A stretch of 46,717 nucleotides of DNA from Colivivens sp963626085 (GCA_963626085.1 CAVFVJ010000028.1:1-46717); one strand, 5' to 3'. Positions 33,797-42,999 are shown, counted from the first letter of the stretch. The notes: a model not told the origin generated them from the letters alone. Numbers and translations are program-made.

Positions 33797-33830
33797 AAGG
33801 ATGCCGGCTCATGGGTCGGCATCCTTGTTT
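33797..33830 (+). terminator. Nitroreductase terminator
   Basis: AAGGATGCCG (33797-33806) pairs with CGGCATCCTT (33817-33826), followed by GTTT. Confidence 0.85.
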
Positions 33831-33839
33831 ATAGAACAT

Positions 33840-34112
33840 TCTAATAAAAAAGGCTACTCCTTTACGTCACGTATAAGAGTAGCCACAACACAAACACAAA
33901 ATAAAACACGACAAAACTACTAAGTTACAAGTCTGAGTCTGTCGACAGTCTCTGCTGTCGTTCAGCAGTGCGCTTCACTGAAGTGTCACACTTGAATGGA
34001 GTGCCTTCTTGTAACAAAATGTAGTGTTAATTATCTATTAACGATTAAACTTTCATCAGAACAGTTGTAATGTCGGGGTAAACCTTTCATTATGTCGTCC
34101 TTTTCGAAAGTG
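33840..34112 (-). ncRNA. Candidate small structured transcript, divergent from the two-component operon
   Basis: This 540-base gap (33790-34331) lacks an annotated gene but carries a complete leftward transcription unit. It has a strong promoter (34118-34148), a 19-codon reading frame (34090-34031) and a folded domain closed by GTTACAAG/CTTGTAAC (34008-34015 with 33924-33931). Internal hairpins are CTGCTG/CAGCAG, CTTC/GAAG and AAGTG/CACTT. A final terminator stem GGCTACTC/GAGTAGCC (33852-33859 with 33877-33884) is followed on the minus strand by CTTTTTTATTAG. It matches no RNA family I know. It could be a trans-acting sRNA, an mRNA for a micropeptide, or both. Confidence 0.6.
34031..34090 (-). 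CDS. Possible 19-residue micropeptide or leader peptide
   Basis: This is the first ATG of the leftward transcript and reads MKGLPRHYNCSDESLIVNR before TAA. An AAAGGA sequence lies 8-9 bases upstream, a better ribosome site than most in this genome. No downstream gene exists for a classical attenuator, because a terminator ends the transcript. I do not recognise the peptide. Confidence 0.4.
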   Translation of the reverse strand: MKGLPRHYNCSDESLIVNR

Positions 34113-34117
34113 GGACG

Positions 34118-34148
34118 CAAATGTAGGGAGTTTTTTTTGAATGGCAAA
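34118..34148 (-). promoter_or_regulatory. Promoter of the leftward small transcript
   Basis: On the minus strand, TTTG (34145-34148), a 19-bp spacer and TACATTTG (34118-34125). It fits the consensus as well as any promoter in the window but leads to no annotated gene. Confidence 0.75.
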
Positions 34149-34266
34149 ACTTTTCACGAAAAATTTTCGATAATAATGTTTTAGAGCAGACATAAGATAC
34201 CTGTAAAGGCAAAATATGCTGTCTCGACATGCCGAACACGTAATTTGGGATGTGTTTTACAAATAA

Positions 34267-34300
34267 TTTGTCTCTATGTCGTTCAGGTTTGTTATATTTG
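34267..34300 (+). promoter_or_regulatory. Promoter of the two-component operon
   Basis: TTTG (34267-34270) and TATATTTG (34293-34300), spacer 22 bp. Transcription should start near 34307, which excludes the upstream in-frame start at 34245 and supports ATG 34332. Confidence 0.65.
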
Positions 34301-34331
34301 CATTGTGAAACGGTTTTGGAACAATATAATA

Positions 34332-37300
34332 ATGGGGGCTTTGCCCGTTTGTCGCATCGCTTGTCTGAGTGTGGTACTGATGGTTGTGCTTTCGTGCGTC
34401 GACCACGGTACGGCTGTAGACAGGAGTGAGGTGGACTCCCTCAACTGGTTGGCTTACTCCTCACGCTATGAGCAGCTCGACACCTCTGCGCATTATTCGC
34501 AGACAGCGTACGACCGTTCTGACGGATATGCTGACGGCAGGGCAATAGCCCTGAACAATCTGGCATTCGTTCAGTACATGCACATGGACTATGATAGCGC
34601 ACTCACCTTATATCTGAACAGTTACTCTCATACTAATAACTCCTTAATTCAGGCTGCGGCTGATGTGGGAATAATGAAAATATGTCAGATAACTGGTAGG
34701 AACGATGAGTTCTATGACTACAGGAACGATGCAGCACGCAAACTGAAAAGGATAGGGAACGATAGGGACTTGATGACGGACGACCAAAAACGGTGGTACA
34801 ACTACACCAAGAGTGAGTTCCATTTCGCTGCTGCTACTTATTATAATAGTATACAACAAGAGGAACAAGGAGAAGCGGAACTGCAGGAGGTTACGGACGA
34901 CAAAACTCTTGTCGACTCAGACTCCGCACAGTTGGCACGGTACTGTCTGCTTACTGGCGATTACGACCGGGCTTTGGAGATAGGGCGCAGGAGCGGTCTG
35001 ACCTATATGAGGGCAAGTGCCCTGCAGAAGATTGCTGGCAGGTTGGTCAACGGAGGACGGGGTGAAGAGGACTCAATACCCGATTTGCCTTTGCGTATGG
35101 CACAGCGAGCCTTGCAATATTTCCGCGATTATGGTTCCATCTACAGTGTTGCGGTTACTTATCTCACTATCTCAGAGTATTATATCCACCAAAACATGCC
35201 GGAAGTGGCACTGGACACGGCTACCAAGGCTCTGGAATTTGTAAATATACAGCACAAACGTCTGTATGGAGCCGATGCGCAGTTTCTCTTGCCTTACTCA
35301 CCGACTCCAGACTCAGTGTCTACCGAGATGAAATGGATGAAGGCTGGCACTATTGCCTGTGCATGGGACTGGATTGCACAGATTCGCGAGCACTTAAGCA
35401 TGGTCTATAGTAGCTTGGGACTGAAACGGCAGTCGGACTACAACCGTAATGTGTACCTCGATATTCTTAATGCCACCCGACAGGACAGGCAACTGGAGAA
35501 CCAGTTGGAGAATCTAGAGACGGAACAGTTGGGACAGTATATTCTCGTTTGGACGGTAGCCCTGTTCTCCATCCTCATCTTCATAGGACTCTTTATATAC
35601 ATACGCTTTCTTGGTCGAAGGGCAAAACGACAGTATGACAGTGATATAAAGACTGTGGGGGATACTTTCCACAAGTGGATGCAGGACAACGAGGAACTCT
35701 ATTCGTCGCTTAGTCAAGAGGGGAAAAGGCTTGACAGCGAGACCTACATGCACGAACGCCATATTGCGGAGAACAAACGAAGTTACATAGACAAGTGTAC
35801 CAGCCTCTCTCTGGTTTACAGTATCACTCCGTTTCTCGACCGTGCTATCAATGAAGTAAGGAAATTGAAAGATGAGAATGAGAGTGTTGAGGTGAAGAAA
35901 GAACGATTGGCGTACCTGATGGAACTGACAGACAGGATTAACCTCTACAACGAGATTCTGTCGCATTGGATAAAGGTGCGTCAAGGACTCGTGTCGCTCA
36001 ATATTGAGAACTTCCAGATACAGTCGCTGCTTGACACCTTGGCTAAGAACGGTAACTCGTTCTCGGGCAAGGGACTGACGCTTCAGGTAGACCAGTCGGA
36101 TGCTGTGGTTAAGGCGGACAGGGCACTCACTCTCTTTATGATGAACACGCTGCTTGACAACGCACGTAAATACACTCCCACAGGGGGCAGTGTGAGAATC
36201 TGTGCGGAACAACAGGAGAACTATGTGGAGGTATCGGTTACAGACACTGGTCGTGGATTGTCGCAGGAAGACATCGACACCTTGCTCAATGAGAAGGTGT
36301 ACGACTCCAGTAAGATTGGTGACGCTGAGCATGACGAGGATTTGCGGCGGAACAAGGGTTTCGGATTTGGACTGATGAACTGCAAGGGTATCATCGACAA
36401 GTACCGCAAGACCAATCCTCTGTTCGCTGTCTGTCTGTTTGGAGTGGAGAGCAAGAAGGGTAGGGGTAGCCGTTTCTTCTTCCGTCTGCCTAAGGGAACA
36501 CTGCGTGGCGTAATGGCGTTGCTGTTGCTGCTGACAGGACTTACAGCCCATAGCCAGACAATAACCGACAGTTATGCTGATGATTGTATCGCCAACGCTG
36601 CACGCTTTGCCGACTCAGTCTATTTCGCCAATATAGACGGTCTCTATGGGAAAGCTGTTACTTATGCCGACTCTGCCCTTCAACAACTGAACACCGCTTA
36701 TATGTTGCAGTATCCCGACGGTAAGGAACTTCTCTCGCTGTATGGTGAGCGCAACTATACGGAACGCGACTGGTGGAATTCTGCAGTCAAGACTGATTAT
36801 GCAATAATCCTCGATGTGAGGAACGAGACTGCAGTGGCTGCCCTCGCGCTGCAGGACTGGCAACTTTACAGGTACAATAATGAGATTTACCAGCGTTTGT
36901 ACAAACTGGTTAATTTTGACTATTCGCTGGAGGAGTCTGTGGCAGCCGTACATAAAGGTAACATAATAAGGCAGACAATCATCATAGTCGTGGCTGCCTT
37001 GATGCTGATAGGATTGGTCGCTTTTCTCGTTGTCTATTACCGTATCCACCTGTTGCCTACTTTCAATATGAGGCAACTCATGCAGTTCAATCGTAACCTG
37101 TTCATGCAGAAACACTCGGACTTTGCTGCTTTCGTTTGTCAAGGTATCAACGACATCAAATTGGTTGACGGGGTGGCAGTGGGTGTTCGCCATACTGATG
37201 ATGCCGGACTCGACATACAGATAACGGACAACTGTCCGTATTCGGACATCATTATGGACAGACTCTCCCAGGACATGCGCGAGAAGAGGGAATCGTCGTT

Positions 37301-38285
37301 GGCAAACGGACGAATACGCACGTTCCTTCTCGTTCCTGAGGTCTGCGTCATCGACGGTGAGGAGAGACATTCCGTGCAGGAGTCTGTGGGGGTGCTGGCA
37401 GTGGTGTTCCATAGTCCGAACCTTTCCGAAGCAGATGAACGTATCATTCGTCTTGTGGCGCAACAGATTGCGACTTACCTGTATTATTCAAACATAAGAG
37501 TGGAGAACCAACGTGACTTGTTGCAGTTGAAGGAGGACGAGAACAGACGGACAGAAAGGGAGGAGTATGGACTACATGTTCAGAACATGGTACTCGACAA
37601 CTGCCTTTCGGCAATCAAGCATGAGACTATGTACTACCCGAGTCGAATAAGACAGATTCTGTCTGATGTTGAAAACAACCAGTCGGATGTTACTGTGAAG
37701 GAGCAGGTATCTGCTTTGGACGAATTGATAAACTACTACAAGGAGGTGTTCACAGTGCTCAGTTCATGTGCAGCAAGACAACTGGACAATGTGATGTTCA
37801 AACGCAAGACCATTCCAGTGACAGACTTGGCTCAGTATGCGGATAAGGTCCTGAGGCGGTGTGCCAAACGGCAGGACGTGGACGTGAGAATGCAGGTCGA
37901 CGCTCCCGCAGACTTGTCGGTCGTCGGTGATGCCAGTATGTTGCAATACCTGATGGACAATATAGTGGAGGCTCTGCTTCAGTGTGAAGACGACGGAGTG
38001 GTACGTCTTACCTTCTCTATGTCTGACGGTATGGTGAGGTTTACGTTTGTAGACTGCAGGACAAGGAAGAGTGAGGCGGAACTGTCCACGATGTTCTATC
38101 CGGAACACCTGAAGTACGATGAGGCGGAAGACCGATTGGTGGGCGTGGAATATTTGGTGTGCAGACAGATAGTGAGGGAACACGATGAGTACGGTGGCAG
38201 ACGCGGATGCAGAATCAGTGTGTCGGACTGTGCTGACGGATATATGATTGATGTGATGCTTAACGGATTGTCAAACAAGAAATAA
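34332..38285 (+). CDS. Double-module hybrid sensor kinase (TPR sensor; two partial histidine kinases)
   Basis: This 1317-residue membrane sensor starts at ATG 34332, giving signal/lipobox VVLSC (Cys22). Residues 35-390 look like TPR helices facing the periplasm, with a membrane helix near 402-425. First kinase module: the dimerisation helix (IDKCTSLSLVYSITPFLDRA) has no His where the second module has one, but its ATPase is complete (NTLLDNARKYTP near 605, DTGRGL near 637, GFGFGL near 676). At about 724 a new hydrophobic segment starts the second half: an extracytoplasmic region, a membrane helix at 877-905, a GAF-like region, then LDNCLSAIKHETMYYP with His1097. The ATPase after it lacks the glycine boxes. 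The protein resembles Bacteroidales DUF5112/DUF5113 sensors. It leads an operon with a response regulator. Confidence 0.8.
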   Translation: MGALPVCRIACLSVVLMVVLSCVDHGTAVDRSEVDSLNWLAYSSRYEQLDTSAHYSQTAYDRSDGYADGRAIALNNLAFVQYMHMDYDSALTLYLNSYSHTNNSLIQAAADVGIMKICQITGRNDEFYDYRNDAARKLKRIGNDRDLMTDDQKRWYNYTKSEFHFAAATYYNSIQQEEQGEAELQEVTDDKTLVDSDSAQLARYCLLTGDYDRALEIGRRSGLTYMRASALQKIAGRLVNGGRGEEDSIPDLPLRMAQRALQYFRDYGSIYSVAVTYLTISEYYIHQNMPEVALDTATKALEFVNIQHKRLYGADAQFLLPYSPTPDSVSTEMKWMKAGTIACAWDWIAQIREHLSMVYSSLGLKRQSDYNRNVYLDILNATRQDRQLENQLENLETEQLGQYILVWTVALFSILIFIGLFIYIRFLGRRAKRQYDSDIKTVGDTFHKWMQDNEELYSSLSQEGKRLDSETYMHERHIAENKRSYIDKCTSLSLVYSITPFLDRAINEVRKLKDENESVEVKKERLAYLMELTDRINLYNEILSHWIKVRQGLVSLNIENFQIQSLLDTLAKNGNSFSGKGLTLQVDQSDAVVKADRALTLFMMNTLLDNARKYTPTGGSVRICAEQQENYVEVSVTDTGRGLSQEDIDTLLNEKVYDSSKIGDAEHDEDLRRNKGFGFGLMNCKGIIDKYRKTNPLFAVCLFGVESKKGRGSRFFFRLPKGTLRGVMALLLLLTGLTAHSQTITDSYADDCIANAARFADSVYFANIDGLYGKAVTYADSALQQLNTAYMLQYPDGKELLSLYGERNYTERDWWNSAVKTDYAIILDVRNETAVAALALQDWQLYRYNNEIYQRLYKLVNFDYSLEESVAAVHKGNIIRQTIIIVVAALMLIGLVAFLVVYYRIHLLPTFNMRQLMQFNRNLFMQKHSDFAAFVCQGINDIKLVDGVAVGVRHTDDAGLDIQITDNCPYSDIIMDRLSQDMREKRESSLANGRIRTFLLVPEVCVIDGEERHSVQESVGVLAVVFHSPNLSEADERIIRLVAQQIATYLYYSNIRVENQRDLLQLKEDENRRTEREEYGLHVQNMVLDNCLSAIKHETMYYPSRIRQILSDVENNQSDVTVKEQVSALDELINYYKEVFTVLSSCAARQLDNVMFKRKTIPVTDLAQYADKVLRRCAKRQDVDVRMQVDAPADLSVVGDASMLQYLMDNIVEALLQCEDDGVVRLTFSMSDGMVRFTFVDCRTRKSEAELSTMFYPEHLKYDEAEDRLVGVEYLVCRQIVREHDEYGGRRGCRISVSDCADGYMIDVMLNGLSNKK

Positions 38286-38299
38286 TAGATATTTGATTT

Positions 38300-39022
38300 A
38301 TGACGGATTTTAATGTGATCATAGTGGAGGATGTGCTGTTGGAACTGAAGGGCACTATCGAGATATTCAAGAACGAGATACCGGAGGCTCATGTTATGGG
38401 TACAGCCCAAAGTGAACGTGAGTTTTGGGAACTGATTGCGCGGCAGATGCCCGACCTCGTATTGCTTGACCTTGGACTGGGCGGTTCTACTACGGTTGGT
38501 GTGGATATTTGCCGTAAATTGCGGGAGAAGGCTGTGCCAGTGAAGATTCTTATCTTTACAGGTGAGGTGCTCAATGAGAAACTGTGGGTGGATGCTCTTG
38601 ACGCTGGTGCCGACGGTATCATCCTTAAGAGCGGTGAGTTGCTTACTCCTGGTGATGTGCAGAGTGTGATGGAAGGGAAGAAGTATGTGTTCAATCAACC
38701 CATACTGAAGAAGATTGTGAAACGTTTCCGTAAGTCGGTGCTTAATGAATACCGTCGTCAGGAGGCTATAGTGAAGTACGACATCGACGAGTACGACGAG
38801 ATATTCCTTCGTCATCTGGCGTTGGGCTATACCAAGGATATGATTGCCAATCTGCGTAGTATGCCGTTCGGTACTAAGTCGCTGGAGAAACGTCAGGTGG
38901 AACTAATCAACCGACTGTTTCCTGACTGTGACAATGGACGGATAAACGTGCCGAGGCTGGTGACGCGTGCGTTTGAACTGAGAATCCTTGATGTGGATAA
39001 TCTGGAACCAGATGAAAATTAG
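38300..39022 (+). CDS. Response regulator with NarL-like C-terminal domain
   Basis: This 240-residue regulator is encoded 14 bases after the sensor kinase. The receiver domain (1-125) has the acidic pair Glu10-Asp11, phospho-acceptor Asp57 in LVLLDLGLGG, Thr in ILIFTGE and Lys in GIILKSG. The C-terminal part (about 165-235) has a helix-turn-helix of LuxR/NarL pattern (FLRHLALGYTKDMIANL, then SLEKRQVELINRLF) that is diverged from the usual GerE sequence. It is most likely the DNA-binding output of the neighbouring sensor; target genes are not evident, though the GH127 gene lies downstream. Its stop codon overlaps the next gene. Confidence 0.88.
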   Translation: MTDFNVIIVEDVLLELKGTIEIFKNEIPEAHVMGTAQSEREFWELIARQMPDLVLLDLGLGGSTTVGVDICRKLREKAVPVKILIFTGEVLNEKLWVDALDAGADGIILKSGELLTPGDVQSVMEGKKYVFNQPILKKIVKRFRKSVLNEYRRQEAIVKYDIDEYDEIFLRHLALGYTKDMIANLRSMPFGTKSLEKRQVELINRLFPDCDNGRINVPRLVTRAFELRILDVDNLEPDEN

Positions 39023-39695
39023 CTTAGTTGTGAGGTGGACACCAATAGTACTGTTGCTGACGATAGTGCTCGTGGCGTTGTTCTCGTGGATAGGCAGTAT
39101 CTACGGACTGTCGGTGAACAATCTGTTTAGTGGGGATGGCATACGGTGGTGGGTCATGAACTTTATCCCGAATGTCCGTGAGACACCTTTCGCCTATATC
39201 ATTGTAGGGTTGATTTCGTTGAGTGTACTAAAGGAGTCAGGGTTGCTTCACGCCTTCAGTAGGAGTGCTTCTCTCAGGTGTAAGCGTGCCTTGTCGCTGT
39301 CTATTTTAGTGTTTGGTCTGCTGTGTCTGGCTTTGGCACTCATGACTCTGCTTCCCGATGCCGTACTGCGCAATTCGTTCGGCTCGATAAGTAATTCGCC
39401 CTTCACCAGTGGACTGCTCGGGATGGTGTGTGCCATCGTATTGGTTGTCTGTAATGTCTATGGACTGTCGTCGGGGAATTTCATCAACCTTGACGACACC
39501 CTCAAGGCTCATGTGTCGTTGTTGTACCGTTGCCTTGACTATTTCATTTCTATGGCACTGGTGGGAGAACTGATGGGGTGTCTTGACTACACGGGATTAC
39601 TCACACGGTCTTCTTCGTTGTATGAAGTGGTGGCATGGTGTCTGTACCTCATTCCGTTATGCTTGAGTCTCTATTGTGGAAAAAATAAAATATAA
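39012..39695 (+). CDS. Six-helix membrane protein of the two-component operon
   Basis: I do not recognise this 227-residue integral membrane protein firmly. I choose ATG 39012 (MKISLVVRWTPIVLLLTIVL), which overlaps the response regulator stop by 11 bases and indicates translational coupling. About six hydrophobic helices are visible. A patch NFIPNVRETPFAYIIVGLIS and LSVLKESGLLHAF weakly recalls the N-terminal part of AbgT-type aminobenzoyl-glutamate transporters, but the protein is less than half their length. It could be a sensor accessory or a minimal transporter. The operon seems to end here. Confidence 0.65.
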   Translation: MKISLVVRWTPIVLLLTIVLVALFSWIGSIYGLSVNNLFSGDGIRWWVMNFIPNVRETPFAYIIVGLISLSVLKESGLLHAFSRSASLRCKRALSLSILVFGLLCLALALMTLLPDAVLRNSFGSISNSPFTSGLLGMVCAIVLVVCNVYGLSSGNFINLDDTLKAHVSLLYRCLDYFISMALVGELMGCLDYTGLLTRSSSLYEVVAWCLYLIPLCLSLYCGKNKI

Positions 39696-39771
39696 GGCTG
39701 TACGCAATTGGTCTTGCTGACTCTTATCACAAAAAAGGATGTGATTTTACAAGGGCAATCATTTTAATTCG

Positions 39772-39779
39772 TATATTTG
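39772..39779 (+). promoter_or_regulatory. -7 box of the GH127 gene
   Basis: TATATTTG followed by CATCG, 32 bases ahead of ATG 39812. No TTG at the usual distance, so an activator may be needed. Confidence 0.6.
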
Positions 39780-39811
39780 CATCGTCAATATATTTAATCA
39801 ACTAATCAGAC

Positions 39812-42766
39812 ATGAGTAAAAAACTAAATCTAATTGTCTGTGGGGCTTTGGGATTGTGCCTCGCAAGTCCGCTGCAAGCTTCATCAATCGCAGACAACTT
39901 TGCTTCTACAAGTATGCCAAAATCCAAACACCGTGCAATCTCTAAGGTGGAGACCATCGTGGTTGAGGCTCCACAAGGAACTGCTCCTCGTCTGCCTTGG
40001 CAGGTATGGGTAACTTACAGCGACGGAACTCACGAGTGGAGACAGACTCGCTGGTCCAATTCTGCTCGCGCCACAGAAGAAGAGCTGGCAAAGTATGAGG
40101 TCGGCAAAGAGTACACTGTGGACGGTGTCATCATTGGCGACAACACCACTGAGAACGGTTACCCCATCACGGCGAAGGTGAAGGTGGTGAGCGGAGCGTG
40201 GGCTGTACCGTCTAACGTACCAGTGGCTCAACCGCTGCCGTTGGGCGATGTGAAACTTACTGGCGACAACCGTTTGACTTCCAACCGTGAGCTCGACATC
40301 AATCAGTTGCTCTCTTTAGATGTCACCCAGCAACTGTACAATTACCGTGATACTTATGGTCAGTCTACTGAGGGTTACACGATGTCCGACGGTTGGGACT
40401 CTCCTCAAACCAAACTGAAGGGTCATGGTAGTGGACACTACATGAGTGCGCTTGCCTTTGCCTATGCCAGTGCCACCAAGCCTGCACAGAAAGCTCAACT
40501 GAAGGCTAACATCAAACGGATGGTTGACGAACTGAGGGCTTGTCAGGAACTGACGTTTGTGTACAGTGACTCGCTCGGACGTTACTTCGAGGCGCGTGAC
40601 TATGCTCCCGAGGAGGTGCTCAAGCAAATGAAGGGCAACTGGCGTGCGTTTGACGAATACAAGAAGGACTATAAGCATTATGGATATGGTTACATCAACG
40701 CCATTCCAGCTGCACACCCTGCTCTCATCGAGTGCTACAGGGCTTATAACAACGAGGAATGGGTGTGGGCTCCTTATTACAGTATCCATAAGCAGTTGGC
40801 TGGTCTGATTGACATTGCCAATAATGTGGACGACAAGGAGATTGCAGATAAGGCTCTCCTGGTTGCCAAGGATATGGGTCTGTGGGTATGGAACCGTCTG
40901 AAATACCGCACTTACGTGAAGGGTGACGGTAGTCGTGAGGAACGTCAGGCTAAGCCAGGCAACCGCTACGAGATGTGGAACATGTACATCGCAGGTGAGC
41001 TTGGCGGTATGCAGGAGTCAATGGCGCGTCTTGCTTCCATGGTGTCAGACCCGAACGAGAAGGCTAAGTTGCTTGAGGGTGCTACATTCTTTGACGCTCC
41101 TGCGTTCTACGAACCGGTTGCTCATAATATTGACGACATCCGTACTCGTCATGCTAACCAGCACATACCTATGATTGTCGGGGCAATCAACCTGTACAAG
41201 GGCAATGCCAACCCATACTATTATAATATAGCGTACAACTTCTGGAATCTCGTGCAGGGACGTTACGCCTATGCAATGGGTGGCGTGGGTAATGGCGAGA
41301 TGTTCCGTCAGCCTTATTCACAGATGCTGAGTATGAACACCAGTGTGAGCCGTGGATGGGGGCGCAATAGTCGTCCGATGCCAGACCCAGACTTGAACGA
41401 GACTTGTTGTGCTTATAACTTGGCGAAGTTGACTAAGGACTTGAACGGTCTCAACCCAGACGATGCACGTTACATGGATTATTATGAGCGTGTGCTCTAC
41501 AACCAGCTTGTAGGTTCGGTAGACGCTGACCAATATGCCACAACCTATCAGTATGCTGTCGGAATGAACGCTATCAAGCCGTTTGGCAACGAGACTCCAC
41601 AGTCTACTTGCTGTGGCGGTACTGGTGTGGAGAACCACGTGAAGTATCAGGAGGCTGCTTACTTCGTCAATGACGATGCTATTTGGGTAGCTCTCTATAT
41701 GCCTACTGTAGCTGACTGGAAGGCGAAGGGCGTGACCATCGAGCAGGACTGCTTGTGGCCGGCTGAGAAGTCTACGGTGAAGATTGCTAAGGGTGGTGCT
41801 ACTTTCGCCATGAAACTGCGTGTGCCTTACTGGGCTACAGAGGGCTTCGATGTAAAGCTTAACGGTAAGTCTGTGGCAAAGTCTTACCAGCCATGCTCTT
41901 ATGTTGAGATTCCTTCACGTCAGTGGAGTGTCGGTGATGTTGTTGAGGTGGTGATGCCTTTCACTAAACACCTTAACTTTGGTCCTGACAAGATGGAGTT
42001 GGCTGCGACAGTGGAGAACCCGCAACAGACCTTCGCTCCTATGTGGATTGGTACTGTCATGTATGGTCCGTTGGTTATGACAACCGAGGATGTGAAGGAC
42101 TGGAGCAATGCTGATATTAACTTGAGTTCTGACCTTAAGGAGATTCAGTTGAACGGTGCTTCAGAAGGTACAGGTAAGGACGGAAACCTCTACACGTTGT
42201 CTCTCAACGGACTGAAGTTCGTGCCTGACTATTATGAGAAGAACCACTCAACCCATTACCTGCGTCTGAATGTACAGAGTTCTGGCAAGAAGGTGAAGAG
42301 TGGCAAACTTGACAAGTCTGGACTTGAGGCTGCCATCAAGATAGCAAGTGAGCGTAAGGCTGACCAGGAAAAGTGGAATGCCCTCACAGTGAAGGTGCCG
42401 GCTCACGCTCCATGGGCACCGAATGGTTATGCACGTCTGATGGAACAGTTGAAGAACGCTGAGACTGTCAACGCAAAGGCTTCTAAGTCGCTCACTCAGT
42501 CAGAGGTCAATTCAGCAACCACTGCTCTTAACATGGTTATCAACACCATGCGTCCGGGTAACTTGGCTGAGCCGGAGGACTTGAGCGAGTTGCAGAACTT
42601 GCTTACAGATACTAAGGAAATTCGTAACAAGAATACTCAGGTGCGAGAGGCTATTGACTATGCCGACATGGTTGTGGGATATGTCAATGGCGGTAGTGGA
42701 ACTAAGGACATGATTGTGAAAGCTCTTGATCAACTCAAGACTGCTCGCAAGACTCTCGGAAAATAA
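39812..42766 (+). CDS. GH127/GH146-type beta-L-arabinofuranosidase (DUF1680), multidomain
   Basis: This 984-residue secreted glycosidase has a signal peptide ending near PLQASS. Residues about 45-130 are an Ig-like Big_4 domain (LPWQVWVTYSDGTHEW). The (alpha/alpha)6 barrel follows, with GHGSGHYMSALAFAYAS and YYSIHKQLAGLID. By analogy with the bifidobacterial GH127 enzyme, Glu530 and Cys532 (NETCCAYNLAKL) and Cys600/Cys601 (STCCGGTGVENH) would form the zinc site, one of the latter being the nucleophile. Beta domains follow, and the last 110 residues are helical. The likely substrate is arabinofuranoside in plant glycans or glycoproteins. GH127 and GH146 cannot be separated by eye. A strong terminator follows. 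Confidence 0.88.
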   Translation: MSKKLNLIVCGALGLCLASPLQASSIADNFASTSMPKSKHRAISKVETIVVEAPQGTAPRLPWQVWVTYSDGTHEWRQTRWSNSARATEEELAKYEVGKEYTVDGVIIGDNTTENGYPITAKVKVVSGAWAVPSNVPVAQPLPLGDVKLTGDNRLTSNRELDINQLLSLDVTQQLYNYRDTYGQSTEGYTMSDGWDSPQTKLKGHGSGHYMSALAFAYASATKPAQKAQLKANIKRMVDELRACQELTFVYSDSLGRYFEARDYAPEEVLKQMKGNWRAFDEYKKDYKHYGYGYINAIPAAHPALIECYRAYNNEEWVWAPYYSIHKQLAGLIDIANNVDDKEIADKALLVAKDMGLWVWNRLKYRTYVKGDGSREERQAKPGNRYEMWNMYIAGELGGMQESMARLASMVSDPNEKAKLLEGATFFDAPAFYEPVAHNIDDIRTRHANQHIPMIVGAINLYKGNANPYYYNIAYNFWNLVQGRYAYAMGGVGNGEMFRQPYSQMLSMNTSVSRGWGRNSRPMPDPDLNETCCAYNLAKLTKDLNGLNPDDARYMDYYERVLYNQLVGSVDADQYATTYQYAVGMNAIKPFGNETPQSTCCGGTGVENHVKYQEAAYFVNDDAIWVALYMPTVADWKAKGVTIEQDCLWPAEKSTVKIAKGGATFAMKLRVPYWATEGFDVKLNGKSVAKSYQPCSYVEIPSRQWSVGDVVEVVMPFTKHLNFGPDKMELAATVENPQQTFAPMWIGTVMYGPLVMTTEDVKDWSNADINLSSDLKEIQLNGASEGTGKDGNLYTLSLNGLKFVPDYYEKNHSTHYLRLNVQSSGKKVKSGKLDKSGLEAAIKIASERKADQEKWNALTVKVPAHAPWAPNGYARLMEQLKNAETVNAKASKSLTQSEVNSATTALNMVINTMRPGNLAEPEDLSELQNLLTDTKEIRNKNTQVREAIDYADMVVGYVNGGSGTKDMIVKALDQLKTARKTLGK

Positions 42767-42790
42767 TCGATACCGTTCATACAAAAATCC

Positions 42791-42822
42791 GCTGTACCGT
42801 CCACGGTACAGCGTTTTTTTTT
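42791..42822 (+). terminator. GH127 gene terminator
   Basis: GCTGTACCGT (42791-42800) pairs perfectly with ACGGTACAGC (42803-42812), loop CC, followed by about nine T. Confidence 0.95.
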
Positions 42823-42823
42823 A

Positions 42824-42846
42824 GTAGGTGTCGTGTCTCACGTCAC
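42824..42846 (+). repeat. REP-like element, GTAG plus palindrome
   Basis: GTAG (42824-42827), then GTGTCGTG, TCT and CACGTCAC. Seven of eight stem pairs match, with a central T-T mismatch. A half-copy TCTCACATCACATCC (42881-42895) echoes the right side. Confidence 0.75.
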
Positions 42847-42986
42847 ATCCCATGACGAGCACTGTTTAATAGCGAACATATCTCACATCACATCCTGTTT
42901 CAACAAAAACTCCCTGGTTCAGGACAAAAAGCTTCTGTTTTGATATTTTATTTTTGTTTCTTTTAATCTGTTTGAAGAAAAAGATA

Positions 42987-42994
42987 TAACTTTG
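42987..42994 (+). promoter_or_regulatory. -7 box of the candidate structured RNA
   Basis: TAACTTTG followed by CAGTG. The expected start is close to 43000. The -33 region is only T-rich. Confidence 0.6.
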
Positions 42995-42999
42995 CAGTG

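Noticed and set aside
33925..34017. Second short frame (about 30 codons) in the leftward small transcript
   Set aside because: It has no ATG and coincides with the base-paired domain, so RNA structure explains it better. Ribo-seq could change this.
34245..34331. N-terminal extension of the sensor kinase
   Set aside because: It lies upstream of and across the probable promoter (-7 box at 34293). ATG 34332 gives a proper lipoprotein signal.
35514..36551. 345-codon frame opposite the sensor kinase
   Set aside because: It lies inside well-supported kinase motifs on the + strand and has no domain of its own.
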